Shown here: positions 1 through 5,885 of the stretch, piece after piece
Layout of the letters: each line of letters begins with the position of its first letter
How positions within the stretch are numbered: the stretch's first letter is position 1
Source: a virus
Length of the DNA stretch: 35,559 nucleotides
IMG/VR virus record: IMGVR_UViG_3300025099_000068
Coordinates: 1 to 35,559 of that record
Direction: 5' to 3' (one strand)
The notes under the pieces: model-generated
Database searches by the model: none
Seen by the model: the letters and a program-made list of their open reading frames with translations, nothing else
Told to the model about the DNA's origin: nothing
Position numbers and translations under genes: made by a program

Positions 1-86
1 TCTTTCAAGATGGCTAAATCCTCCTCACCCATCAGATCGAACACATCGCCCTCAAACGTGTATTCCATATAAATTCCTATATTCAT
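1..86 (-). CDS. Partial small protein, N-terminal part only
   Basis: This leftward gene starts with ATG at 86 and runs off the left edge after 28 codons (it begins MNIGIYMEYTFEGDVF). The start is supported by an RBS-hairpin element at 90-106 with AGGAGG close to the ATG. The visible part is acidic with no recognisable domain. A second in-frame ATG at 67 lacks a Shine-Dalgarno sequence. Function unknown. It could be the 5' part of the gene whose 3' end lies at 35509-35559 if the window ends adjoin. Confidence 0.6.
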   Translation of the reverse strand, partial: MNIGIYMEYTFEGDVFDLMGEEDLAILK

Positions 87-89
87 TAC

Positions 90-106
90 AGAACCTCCTC
101 AGTTCC
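90..106 (-). promoter_or_regulatory. RBS-hairpin element, copy 1
   Basis: On the minus strand it reads GGAAC-TGAGGAG-GTTCT: an inverted repeat with one G-U pair holding the Shine-Dalgarno AGGAG in its loop, just upstream of the ATG at 86. It is one of six related copies in the left gene cluster. Confidence 0.65.
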
Positions 107-306
107 TAAGCACCGATCAGAATTTCTGACCTTAAGCGCCCTTCAGTTTGAATACGATTCTTCAAACACCATTTCAACTCATTAATATCCGCCATATTCA
201 TTTCATAGACGGCTTTTTCGTTAGCCTCATCGCAAGAATCAGCCTCGATCTCTATCTGTTCAGTTAGCACCCATGTGTACTGAACAGTTACAAAGTGTTT
301 ACTCAT
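106..306 (-). CDS. Small hypothetical protein (66 aa)
   Basis: 66 residues, acidic, with no motif I recognise. The N-terminal part (about residues 5-25) looks like beta strands rich in V, T and I, followed by a helix rich in E and A. The ATG at 306 overlaps the stop of the upstream gene (ends 303) in an ATGA arrangement, so translation is probably coupled. AGGAGGTTCTGAGAA precedes the start and lies within the 3' end of the upstream gene. Its own stop lies inside RBS-hairpin element copy 1. Function unknown. Confidence 0.7.
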   Translation of the reverse strand: MSKHFVTVQYTWVLTEQIEIEADSCDEANEKAVYEMNMADINELKWCLKNRIQTEGRLRSEILIGA

Positions 307-551
307 TTCTCAGAACCTCCTAAAACAACTCTGAATCCCGCAGGGAACTCCTCAAAAAATTCTTCTTTACCCATTTCGTTAGTGGTGTAAATAGCAACTA
401 TTCCATTTGAAAAAGGTGTTGCCATAAAACGGATACCAGTCACAAAAGTAGATTCATCTTTTAATTGAGTAGGTCCGTCTTGTCCGCCAATCAGACCAAA
501 ATTCCACCACCTCCCAACTCCAATATCTCGCACACTTATTTCTTTTCTCAT
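303..551 (-). CDS. Small hypothetical protein (82 aa)
   Basis: 82 residues, starting MRKEISVRDIGVGRWW and ending GGSEK. The sequence alternates hydrophobic and polar stretches and probably forms a small beta-rich fold; no family recognised. The ATG at 551 overlaps the stop of the 42-aa gene upstream (TAATG), and the SD (GTGAGGTTCAGTA) lies in that gene's last codons. Its last codons carry the AGGAGG used by the next gene. Function unknown. Confidence 0.7.
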   Translation of the reverse strand: MRKEISVRDIGVGRWWNFGLIGGQDGPTQLKDESTFVTGIRFMATPFSNGIVAIYTTNEMGKEEFFEEFPAGFRVVLGGSEK

Positions 552-679
552 TACTGAACCTCACTTTCAAATGCTTTATCGCAAAACAGAGAGTGCCGTG
601 TGTTCCCCTTGCAGTCGTTACAAGGTAGTGGGGCTTTCCAGTTACGATAAGTTTTCCAAATCTTGTATGTAAATTTCAT
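551..679 (-). CDS. Very small Cys-pair protein (42 aa)
   Basis: A 42-codon leftward ORF from ATG 679 to TAA 551. It is basic and aromatic at the N terminus (MKFTYKIWKTYRNWK), followed by C20, C23 and C33 in a C-x2-C-x9-C pattern that could bind zinc, although a fourth ligand is only guessed (H29). A full RBS-hairpin element (683-698) precedes the ATG, and the stop overlaps the next ATG as TAATG. Both flanking signals argue that this very short gene is translated. Function unknown. Confidence 0.6.
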   Translation of the reverse strand: MKFTYKIWKTYRNWKAPLPCNDCKGNTRHSLFCDKAFESEVQ

Positions 680-682
680 TTC

Positions 683-698
683 AGAACCTCCTAGTTCT
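683..698 (-). promoter_or_regulatory. RBS-hairpin element, copy 2
   Basis: Minus-strand AGAAC-TAGGAG-GTTCT: a perfect 5-bp inverted repeat with AGGAG in the loop, followed by GAA and the ATG at 679. Its loop is 6 nt where three of the other copies have the same 7-nt loop TTAGGAG. Confidence 0.65.
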
Positions 699-901
699 TA
701 AAAGTTCTCGCCACACCAAGCGACTAGAACATCTTTTACTTGCATAAATTCGCCATAATCAAAATCTGATTTCAGCAAAGTTTTCGACTCACCAATAAGA
801 CGCTTGGCCTCACTCATGAACTCTTCCTCATCACATAGTTGCCACTCATCTATAAGCGTTTCACCCGCAACCATGCTGACCAATAACTGACCTTTATTCA
901 T
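698..901 (-). CDS. Small acidic hypothetical protein (67 aa)
   Basis: 67 residues starting MNKGQLLVSMVAGE and ending VAWCGENF. The frame is open further upstream, but the ATG at 901 is chosen because RBS-hairpin element copy 3 (905-921) sits directly upstream; the longer reading would translate this element as ENLGGSV. Mostly acidic and helical, with two Cys residues far apart. No known domain recognised. Confidence 0.7.
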   Translation of the reverse strand: MNKGQLLVSMVAGETLIDEWQLCDEEEFMSEAKRLIGESKTLLKSDFDYGEFMQVKDVLVAWCGENF

Positions 902-904
902 TAC

Positions 905-921
905 AGAACCTCCTAAGTTCT
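905..921 (-). promoter_or_regulatory. RBS-hairpin element, copy 3
   Basis: Minus-strand AGAAC-TTAGGAG-GTTCT followed by GTA and the ATG at 901. It is a perfect 5-bp inverted repeat with the SD in a 7-nt loop, the commonest form of this family. Confidence 0.7.
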
Positions 922-984
922 CTAAATAGCATCCATCATTAGACACTAGGAACAACACCACCTCAGCGATGTCGAACCCACTAC

Positions 985-1194
985 CTACGATGCGACCATC
1001 GTCAACGGTTGAGGCTTGAACCTTGCCAACTGTGCACAACCACCCTCACGAATGATTACCCTGCAGAAACCCTCAGCGCCTGCTCTGTCGGATGGGTGAA
1101 AGAAAGTGAATTTGTCATTATCCATTTCAGTCATTTCCCAACCATCGTTCATAATCGTGACCTTTTCGTTATAAGTCACTATCCATTTATCCAT
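985..1194 (-). CDS. Small hypothetical protein (69 aa)
   Basis: 69 residues starting MDKWIVTYNEKVTIMN. The first half looks like a beta hairpin rich in aromatics; the C-terminal part is basic. No known family recognised. The ATG at 1194 is preceded by RBS-hairpin copy 4 (1200-1216). About 80 nt without a gene separate its stop from the start of the next leftward gene at 901. Function unknown. Confidence 0.65.
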   Translation of the reverse strand: MDKWIVTYNEKVTIMNDGWEMTEMDNDKFTFFHPSDRAGAEGFCRVIIREGGCAQLARFKPQPLTMVAS

Positions 1195-1199
1195 TATTC

Positions 1200-1216
1200 A
1201 GAACCTCCTAAGTTCC
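1200..1216 (-). promoter_or_regulatory. RBS-hairpin element, copy 4
   Basis: Minus-strand GGAAC-TTAGGAG-GTTCT upstream of the ATG at 1194. Four Watson-Crick pairs plus one G-U pair close the same 7-nt SD loop as copies 3 and 5. Confidence 0.65.
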
Positions 1217-1269
1217 ATATCGTTTAATGTTATGTATTCCTAAATATTCGCTAATCAAGCTTTTTTCAG

Positions 1270-1554
1270 TTACCTAATCACCTCCCCACATCCGCCACAC
1301 CCGCCAGAATCCATATCATGAAATATCACTTTTGGGAATCGATCACTATCAAAAGAATCCTCACGATATCGATCTAGACCTATTCCACTAGCCCAACCAT
1401 CAAGCATTTCCTCCACAGTCAACACGTAGCCTGCGTGCTTGGTTTTACCTCCTGCCGCATACAGTTGGTCACATAGTGCAGTCTTAAAACAACTACGGCA
1501 CCAATTATCAGCCTGATACGTGTACCCGACTATTTCGTCGAACGTGGTCGCCAT
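1270..1554 (-). CDS. Hypothetical protein with Cys clusters (94 aa)
   Basis: 94 residues. C19, C22 and C28 lie in an N-terminal cluster (NWCRSCFKTALC), and a second Cys pair sits in the Gly-rich C terminus (GGCGGCG), so a metal site built from both ends is plausible. No named domain recognised. Unlike most of its neighbours it lacks the RBS-hairpin; the SD-like GCAGGTG overlaps the end of the upstream gene, which stops 3 nt away at 1557. It is probably co-translated with that gene. Confidence 0.65.
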   Translation of the reverse strand: MATTFDEIVGYTYQADNWCRSCFKTALCDQLYAAGGKTKHAGYVLTVEEMLDGWASGIGLDRYREDSFDSDRFPKVIFHDMDSGGCGGCGEVIR

Positions 1555-1556
1555 AA

Positions 1557-2054
1557 CTACGCACCTGCCTTTACTGAATCATCGACGAAAGAATCACAAA
1601 AGATAGTGCCGCAAACAGTCCCGCCATCCTTAGCGGGAAGAGGACACGCCACACATCGACGTTCGCCACGATCATTGAACGCCACCTCATACCGTTCCCT
1701 AACGTCATGTTCGAGGGCACAGAACGCCACTCGTGCGGTTATATCTTCATAGGTAGCCTGTCCGCCGTATTTATTAGTTGCTAAATCTTCAGCGCTGAAA
1801 AGATCTTGCCAAGCATCCTTAGCGGCACCAGAACAGAACGCCATAATTTTTGAGTGGTGATAGGTGAAAGTTATCTCTTGACTGTTATCGATAGTTTCCC
1901 AGAGATAGTCATGTAGTTGCTCTTCGATTGCCTCCAAGCATCGTTGAAAGTTGTTCCCCTCATCATTCAATTCAGTTAGCGCATCGTTTACACGATCCCC
2001 GACTGACTCAGCGAGGCGATCTACTGCCTCGTCGTATTCCTTTTGTGTTTCCAT
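1557..2054 (-). CDS. Hypothetical protein, first gene of the left leftward operon (165 aa)
   Basis: 165 residues starting METQKEYDEAVDRL. The N-terminal half is acidic and helical (about 1-60). The C-terminal part has several Cys residues (RRCVACPLPAKDGGTVC) that could bind a metal. The ATG at 2054 is chosen over an upstream ATG at 2102 because RBS-hairpin copy 5 (2058-2074) lies directly upstream and would otherwise be translated as ENLGGSE. The conserved early-leader element (2079-2092) lies 24 nt upstream of the start. Function unknown. Confidence 0.7.
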   Translation of the reverse strand: METQKEYDEAVDRLAESVGDRVNDALTELNDEGNNFQRCLEAIEEQLHDYLWETIDNSQEITFTYHHSKIMAFCSGAAKDAWQDLFSAEDLATNKYGGQATYEDITARVAFCALEHDVRERYEVAFNDRGERRCVACPLPAKDGGTVCGTIFCDSFVDDSVKAGA

Positions 2055-2057
2055 TTC

Positions 2058-2074
2058 AGAACCTCCTAAGTTCT
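2058..2074 (-). promoter_or_regulatory. RBS-hairpin element, copy 5
   Basis: Minus-strand AGAAC-TTAGGAG-GTTCT, a perfect 5-bp inverted repeat with the SD in the loop, followed by GAA and the ATG at 2054. It is identical in its 17-nt core to copy 3. Confidence 0.7.
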
Positions 2075-2078
2075 CTAA

Positions 2079-2092
2079 TCTAGGGTGTCTAA
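2079..2092 (-). promoter_or_regulatory. Early-leader element, copy A
   Basis: Minus-strand TTAGACACCCTAGA, 24 nt upstream of the start codon at 2054. Near-identical elements lie 23 nt upstream of the start at 29313 and 26 nt upstream of the start at 34536. Its fixed distance from an AACTTAGGAGG-type SD suggests a shared promoter-proximal or 5'-UTR signal of leftward operons. Confidence 0.5.
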
Positions 2093-2159
2093 TTCCCTCC
2101 ATTTATTAGAGACACGAAATGCGTCTTTTTTCAACACTTTAAGCCCGATTTCTGAAATA

Positions 2160-2277
2160 ATTTCAAAAAACCCAGTAAACAAAGGCCAAAACAGACATTA
2201 AAAAAGACCAAAAAAGACCAAAAAAAAGCTGAAAAAGACCCAAAACCACAATTTCAAAAAGTTAGCAAACAAAAAAA
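2160..2277. repeat. Phased A-tracts with tandem AAAAAGACC repeats
   Basis: A-runs of about 4-8 occur roughly every 10-11 bp (near 2202, 2212, 2223, 2234 and 2244), and the 10-mer AAAAAGACCA is repeated directly at 2201 and 2211 with a variant at 2232. A-tracts phased with the helical repeat are known to bend DNA, so this stretch is probably intrinsically curved. Confidence 0.6.
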
Positions 2278-2309
2278 CCAGAGCGCCCGCCTCATCTGTT
2301 CGCCTCTGG
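2271..2309 (-). terminator. Leftward rho-independent terminator
   Basis: On the minus strand the stem CCAGAG(G)CG ... CGCTCTGG (2309 to 2278, one bulged base) is followed directly by seven T residues (2277-2271), the form of an intrinsic terminator for leftward transcription. The + strand side is not followed by T's. No leftward protein-coding gene lies upstream, so it must end either a short RNA or antisense read-through. Confidence 0.65.
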
Positions 2310-2358
2310 TCTGAACGTCGGCCTGCCAGAACTTGACCCCCTCACAGGTCACTTTTGA

Positions 2359-2400
2359 AACTGTCGAGAACTGTCGAGGGTGGTTGTCTGAACTGTCAAC
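2359..2400. promoter_or_regulatory. Operator-like AACTGTC repeats
   Basis: AACTGTCGAG occurs at 2359-2368 and 2369-2378 in direct tandem (10-bp period), and AACTGTCAAC lies at 2391-2400. The last copy contains a TTGACA on the minus strand. The same ACTGTCGAG and CTGTCAA words recur around a candidate promoter at 31138-31175, suggesting binding sites for one regulator. No convincing -10 is visible here. Confidence 0.45.
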
Positions 2401-2575
2401 GATTCAGGAGGTCAGAGAAGAAGAGAACTACAGAACACGACCACCCGAACAGGACCGACCACCGCCCTACCCCATGCAGTGGGGGGTGTATGCCCGACAA
2501 TATGTATATGTATAGATATGGAGGGGCGGTGCGTTGTGTTTTGGGGGGTGTGGTGGTTATTGTTTGGGGGTGTTT

Positions 2576-2649
2576 GGGGCTGTAGCTCAGTTGGCTAGAG
2601 CGCTTCAATGGCATTGAAGAGGTCAGGGGTTCGATTCCCCTTAGCTCCA
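2576..2649 (+). tRNA. tRNA-Ala (anticodon GGC)
   Basis: A complete cloverleaf can be drawn: acceptor GGGGCTG/TAGCTCC with two G-U pairs, D stem GCTC/GAGC, anticodon stem CTTCA/TGAAG around the loop ATGGCAT (anticodon GGC), variable loop AGGTC, T stem AGGGG/CCCCT with loop TTCGATT, and discriminator A at 2649. The 3' CCA is not encoded. It would read GCC and GCU codons. It is the first element of the rightward transcription unit, upstream of the small terminase gene. Confidence 0.93.
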
Positions 2650-2708
2650 CTTATTTTTTGGCAGTTTTCTGTTTTGTTCTTTTGTTGTTCTGCCTTGTAT
2701 TCCCTCTG

Positions 2709-2730
2709 CGAAACACTTTGGTGTGTTTCG
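2709..2730 (+). other. Hairpin between tRNA and small terminase gene
   Basis: CGAAACAC-TTTGGT-GTGTTTCG is a perfect 8-bp inverted repeat 60 nt downstream of the tRNA. No long U-tract follows, so it is not a clear intrinsic terminator; an RNA processing or stability role is possible. A second inverted repeat (TGTCCCA at 2775-2781 with TGGGACA at 2802-2808) lies just before the terminase start. C-runs lie between them. Confidence 0.45.
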
Positions 2731-2824
2731 TTCGTTCAGGCTGTTTGTTCGCCCCCCCCTTTATCCCCCCCCAGTGTCCCATTATGGTTTTTGGGAAGAC
2801 GTGGGACAGTGGTGTGTTTATTGT

Positions 2825-3247
2825 ATGTCTGAGTCTGGTTTGCCTGCTGTTCGGCAGAGGTTTTTGGAGTGGTTGTTGTTGCCGCCTGGTCATCGGGTGC
2901 CTTCGACGGTTAAGGAGTGGGCTGCGGAGAATGATGTTTGTTCTGATACGCCTGCTCGGTGGAAGAAGGATGCTCGGTTTGTTCGGGAGTGGGATCGTCG
3001 TTGCGCTGAGTTGAATGTGAATCCTGAGCGGGTTCAGGCTGTGGTTGATGCTTTGTGGTTGAAGGCTGCTGATGGTGATGTGAAGGCTGCTTCTTTGTAT
3101 TTGCAGTATACGGAGCGGTTTGTGCCTCAGCAGAAGGTTCAGGTTGGGCGTGATGTTTCTTCTTTGTCTGATGCGGAGTTGGTGGCTGAGTTGGAAGACA
3201 AGGTTGTGGAGTTGCGGGCTATTGATGGTGGTTTGGCTGGTGCGTGA
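2825..3247 (+). CDS. Terminase small subunit (putative)
   Basis: 140 residues starting MSESGLPAVRQRFLEW. The N-terminal part (about 5-50) has a helix-turn-helix character (STVKEWAAENDVCSDTPARWKKD), followed by helical segments and an acidic C terminus (LSDAELVAELEDKVVELR). This layout fits small terminases of the phBC6A51-like HTH type, which recognise phage DNA for packaging. The position, a short way upstream of the large terminase, supports the call. The frame is open upstream to 2723, but that extension is low-complexity and hydrophobic, so ATG 2825 is preferred. The stop overlaps the next ATG (TGATG). Confidence 0.7.
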   Translation: MSESGLPAVRQRFLEWLLLPPGHRVPSTVKEWAAENDVCSDTPARWKKDARFVREWDRRCAELNVNPERVQAVVDALWLKAADGDVKAASLYLQYTERFVPQQKVQVGRDVSSLSDAELVAELEDKVVELRAIDGGLAGA

Positions 3248-3357
3248 TGGGGAAGAAAATGTCGATGGTTTTGTGGATTCTGTTCAGTGGGGTGATGACG
3301 ATGTTGTTTATTGTGGCGTTGAGAATCCAGAGAGCTGTGAGTCCTGCCAATAGTTGA
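3247..3357 (+). CDS. 36-residue single-span membrane protein
   Basis: A short ORF coupled to the terminase small-subunit stop by TGATG. The product starts MGKKMSM, has a hydrophobic span of about 20 residues (WILFSGVMTMLFIVALRI, about 10-27) and a short polar tail. The Lys-rich N terminus suggests an N-in orientation. No family recognised. Its place between packaging genes is unusual for a membrane protein; it may be a small lysis or morphogenesis factor, or a chance ORF. The tight coupling and clean TM pattern favour a real gene. Confidence 0.5.
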   Translation: MGKKMSMVLWILFSGVMTMLFIVALRIQRAVSPANS

Positions 3358-3369
3358 GAGAGAGTTTTT

Positions 3370-4089
3370 ATGGCTGATATTAGTGAGTTGATGAGGCGTA
3401 TGGCTGAGCAGATGATGTCTGGTCGTTCTGCTGGTCCTGAGGCGCGTCGCGCTGGGGTTCCAGGTGGTAGGAGTTTACCGCCTGAAATTTTGCAGGCTTT
3501 GTTGGCTGCTTCGCGTGGTCCGCAGGTTAATCCTTTTGCTGGGGTTTCTGGTCCTCCTACACCGCCTTATAGGACTGGTGATGAGGTTGATCACACGTCG
3601 CTTGCTAATACTCGCGACCTTCAACCTCGTAGTTATGAGGAGCAGCGGAGGCTGGGTTTGTTGAACAATCCGTCAATGGGTAAGAGTACGATGCCAGTGC
3701 CTCCTTCTGAGATGCAGTCTGCGGCTAATCGACCTGCTGACTGGCATTGGAATGAGGGAGGTCAGGTTGGGAAGTTTGATTCTGCTCAGGTTGAGGCTAT
3801 GGCTAACAGAATCATGGATGATGATTCTACTTATGAGAGTAAAAAGTTTGGGAAAATAGTTAGTAAGCAAGCTCCAACTTCTAATCATCCTGCTGGTTCT
3901 GGTATGACTCCTAATCTTCAAGACAGAGTTTCGGGTCATAATCCTGGAGACAACAGGAATGTTGTTGGGCATTTTGGGCATGAAGTTGTTGAATATGAAG
4001 ATGGTACTGTCCGTGAGAGGTGCATTAGACCTGATTTGGGTTGCGATACAGGGATGCGAATAGGTGAATGGTATCACGCTAATTTTTAA
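3370..4089 (+). CDS. Hypothetical protein between terminase subunits (239 aa)
   Basis: 239 residues starting MADISELMRRMAEQMMSG, preceded by a purine-rich SD (GAGAGAGAG). A helical Met/Arg-rich start (1-20) is followed by a Gly/Pro-rich, probably disordered stretch (20-120) and a more polar C-terminal half containing a Cys pair (RCIRPDLGC). No enzyme motif recognised. The next gene starts 4 nt after its stop. Co-expression with packaging genes suggests a virion or packaging role, but this is context only. Confidence 0.65.
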   Translation: MADISELMRRMAEQMMSGRSAGPEARRAGVPGGRSLPPEILQALLAASRGPQVNPFAGVSGPPTPPYRTGDEVDHTSLANTRDLQPRSYEEQRRLGLLNNPSMGKSTMPVPPSEMQSAANRPADWHWNEGGQVGKFDSAQVEAMANRIMDDDSTYESKKFGKIVSKQAPTSNHPAGSGMTPNLQDRVSGHNPGDNRNVVGHFGHEVVEYEDGTVRERCIRPDLGCDTGMRIGEWYHANF

Positions 4090-4092
4090 GCA

Positions 4093-4983
4093 ATGAGTCG
4101 GGTTGAGGAGTTAAAGCAGGAAGTTGAATGGCGGCGTTGCGTCGCTTCTGAAGCCTATTTTTTACGCAATTACTGGCATATAGCGCATCCTGCTCATGGT
4201 CGCATTTTGTTTGGGTTGCGTGAAGCGCAAGCTTCTGCTTTAGAGCATTGGGCTGACCATCGTTATTCTTTAACGTTGAAGGCAAGACAAATCGGTTGGT
4301 CTACTTTAGTGGCGGCTCACCAGTTTTGGTTGGCGTTTTTTCACCCTGATCAAAACATTATTGATTTGTCTCGTACTGAACGTGAAGCTGTATTGCTTTT
4401 AAGGAAAACGAAGTATGGGTTTAAGCATTTGCCTAAATGGATGGAAGAGCGTGGACCTAAGTCTTTAGCAGAGCATCAGCAACGCATGGCGTTCGATAAC
4501 GGTTCTCAAATAACGTCGATGCCTTCCGCTTCTGATCCTGCTCGTGGCGAGTCAGCAACATTGATTGTGGTTGACGAATGGGCGTTCCTCCCTAATCCAG
4601 AGGAAGCGTGGGCTTCCATTGAGCCTGTGGCTGATGTGGGTGGTCGAATTATTGGGTTGTCTACGGCTAATGGTTCTGGAAACTTTTTTCATGAGTTGTG
4701 GGTGGGTGCTGAGGCTGGGGTTAATAACTTTGAGACAATGTTTTTTGCTTGGTCTGCGAGCGAGGATCGTGATGAGTCTTGGTATGAGTCTAAACGGCAG
4801 GCGATGTCTTCTTGGCAGTTAGCTCAGGAGTACCCTAATTCTGCTGAGGAGGCTTTTGTTAAGTCTGGTAATCCTGTTTTTGATTTGGAAGTGTTGGATG
4901 TTTTGTCTCGTAGTGTGACTCCTGGTGTTCAGGGCTGGTTGCAGGAGATTCAGACGAGAGTGATGGAGTTTCAAGTTCAATGA
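4093..4983 (+). CDS. Terminase large subunit, ATPase domain
   Basis: 296 residues forming the N-terminal ATPase half of a phage large terminase, the motor that pumps DNA into the prohead. Visible motifs are a terminase-type Walker A (KARQIGWST, about 63-71), a Walker B (LIVVDEWAF, about 156-164) and a motif III-like LSTANGSG (about 188-195). The C-terminal end (GNPVFDLEVLDVL) matches the usual lead into the interdomain linker. The nuclease domain is absent here and is encoded by the next gene, which overlaps by ATGA at 4980-4983. No obvious -1 slippery heptamer is seen at the junction. Confidence 0.9.
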   Translation: MSRVEELKQEVEWRRCVASEAYFLRNYWHIAHPAHGRILFGLREAQASALEHWADHRYSLTLKARQIGWSTLVAAHQFWLAFFHPDQNIIDLSRTEREAVLLLRKTKYGFKHLPKWMEERGPKSLAEHQQRMAFDNGSQITSMPSASDPARGESATLIVVDEWAFLPNPEEAWASIEPVADVGGRIIGLSTANGSGNFFHELWVGAEAGVNNFETMFFAWSASEDRDESWYESKRQAMSSWQLAQEYPNSAEEAFVKSGNPVFDLEVLDVLSRSVTPGVQGWLQEIQTRVMEFQVQ

Positions 4984-5660
4984 GTTTAACTATTTGGTCT
5001 GAACCTGATCCTGAGTCTGCTTATGTGATGGGTGTCGATACTGCTGAGGGTTTAGGTCATGGCGACTTTTCAGTTATTGAGGTTTTGGATGTTAAAACTG
5101 GGGAGCAGGTCGCTGAGTGGCATGGGCATATCGCTCCTGACGAGTTAGCGCATGAAGTTTTTATGCTGGGTTTGTGGTATCGGGATGCGTTGTGTTGTGT
5201 TGAATCAAACAATCATGGTTTAACTACGATCACTATTTTACGTCAGTTGGGTTATCCGAATTTGTTTCGCCGCAGGTCTTTGAATCAGGCTACGAATAAG
5301 ATTTCGCAAGAGTATGGGTGGAAAACTACTCGTACTTCTAAACCTTTGATGATTGATGATTTGTCGATGGCTTTAAGAAACTATGAACTTGTATTACGCT
5401 CTAAAGGGTTGATTACTGAGTTGCGGACTTTTGTTCGCAATGAGCGGGGGTCTATGAATGGTTCCCCTTACGATGACCGTGTGATGGCGTTCGCTTTGGC
5501 GAACCAGATGAGAAAATTTGTGAACGCTCCTGAGAACGCTCCTGCGGTGAATGATTATTTGACTTTTGATTGGTGGGTTCGTCAAGCTGATTCTGGTCCG
5601 ACTACCACTGGACCTATTGGTTCTTCTGCTGTTCGTGGGACACCTTTACTGCGTAAATAG
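4980..5660 (+). CDS. Terminase large subunit, nuclease domain
   Basis: 226 residues corresponding to the C-terminal RNase H-like nuclease of a large terminase, which cuts concatemeric DNA at packaging. Acidic motifs in the expected order are GVDTAEGLGHGDFSV (D20), VESNNHG (E75) and DDRVMAFAL (about 165-173). The usual linker phrase IWSEPDPESAYVMG lies at its start. The ATG overlaps the stop of the ATPase gene, so the two are probably made by coupled termination-reinitiation and assemble as a two-chain terminase. Together they total 522 residues, a normal length for a single-chain enzyme. Confidence 0.88.
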   Translation: MSLTIWSEPDPESAYVMGVDTAEGLGHGDFSVIEVLDVKTGEQVAEWHGHIAPDELAHEVFMLGLWYRDALCCVESNNHGLTTITILRQLGYPNLFRRRSLNQATNKISQEYGWKTTRTSKPLMIDDLSMALRNYELVLRSKGLITELRTFVRNERGSMNGSPYDDRVMAFALANQMRKFVNAPENAPAVNDYLTFDWWVRQADSGPTTTGPIGSSAVRGTPLLRK

Positions 5661-5687
5661 GTAAACGTTTCCCTATTAGGAGAAGAA

Positions 5688-5885
5688 ATGGCGAAAATAC
5701 AATCGCATTCACCTGGCAACAAACCAGGATTAGGTAATACAGGAGTTTTAGCTCACGGTCCTTCACGACCAGGTGGCTCTCAGCCTGCTACTACTCGCAT
5801 GGGCGGTACTTCCGCTGATGGTGGTGGCGAAAAAGGCGCTGGAGTCTCTGTTCGAGCAACTCCCAAAAATCGTCACGGCAAATAA
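5688..5885 (+). CDS. Small Gly-rich disordered protein (65 aa)
   Basis: 65 residues, very rich in G, P, S and A, basic at both ends, with no hydrophobic core; probably disordered. A good SD (TAGGAGAAGAA) precedes ATG 5688. It lies between terminase and portal in the late operon, so a minor virion or assembly role is possible. No family recognised. Confidence 0.65.
   Translation: MAKIQSHSPGNKPGLGNTGVLAHGPSRPGGSQPATTRMGGTSADGGGEKGAGVSVRATPKNRHGK

Larger units (their letters stand above)
2105..2575. other. Divergent intergenic control region
   Basis: About 470 bases separate the leftward cluster from the rightward tRNA/late operon, with no credible gene. The region holds phased A-tracts (2160-2277), a leftward intrinsic terminator (2271-2309), a short TGACC/GGTCA inverted repeat (2334-2351), three AACTGTC repeats (2359-2400), a G-run, and an AT-rich stretch at 2500-2520 that might carry the late promoter (TATAGA at 2511, no clear -35). 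Short ORFs here are low-complexity or tRNA shadows. The position and content fit a promoter/operator region and possibly a replication origin. Confidence 0.6.

Noticed and set aside
90-2074. RBS-hairpin elements as LexA/DinR operators
   Set aside because: They share the GAAC...GTTC arms but the spacer is 6-7 nt and always holds the Shine-Dalgarno, whereas the SOS box has a 4-nt spacer. A regulatory role is kept, a LexA role is not claimed.
2500-2520. A defined late promoter at TATGTATATGTATAGATATG
   Set aside because: AT-rich and well placed, but no -35 at proper spacing; not called as a separate feature.
2723-2824. N-terminal extension of the small terminase to an ATG at 2723
   Set aside because: The extension is Pro/Phe-rich translation of C- and T-runs, unlike the rest of the protein; ATG 2825 gives a normal start.
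2333-2832. Several ORFs of 60-84 codons on both strands across the control region and tRNA
   Set aside because: They are read through low-complexity DNA and through the tRNA gene; phrases such as RGIEPLT or GVRFPLAP are typical translations of tRNA sequence and its complement.
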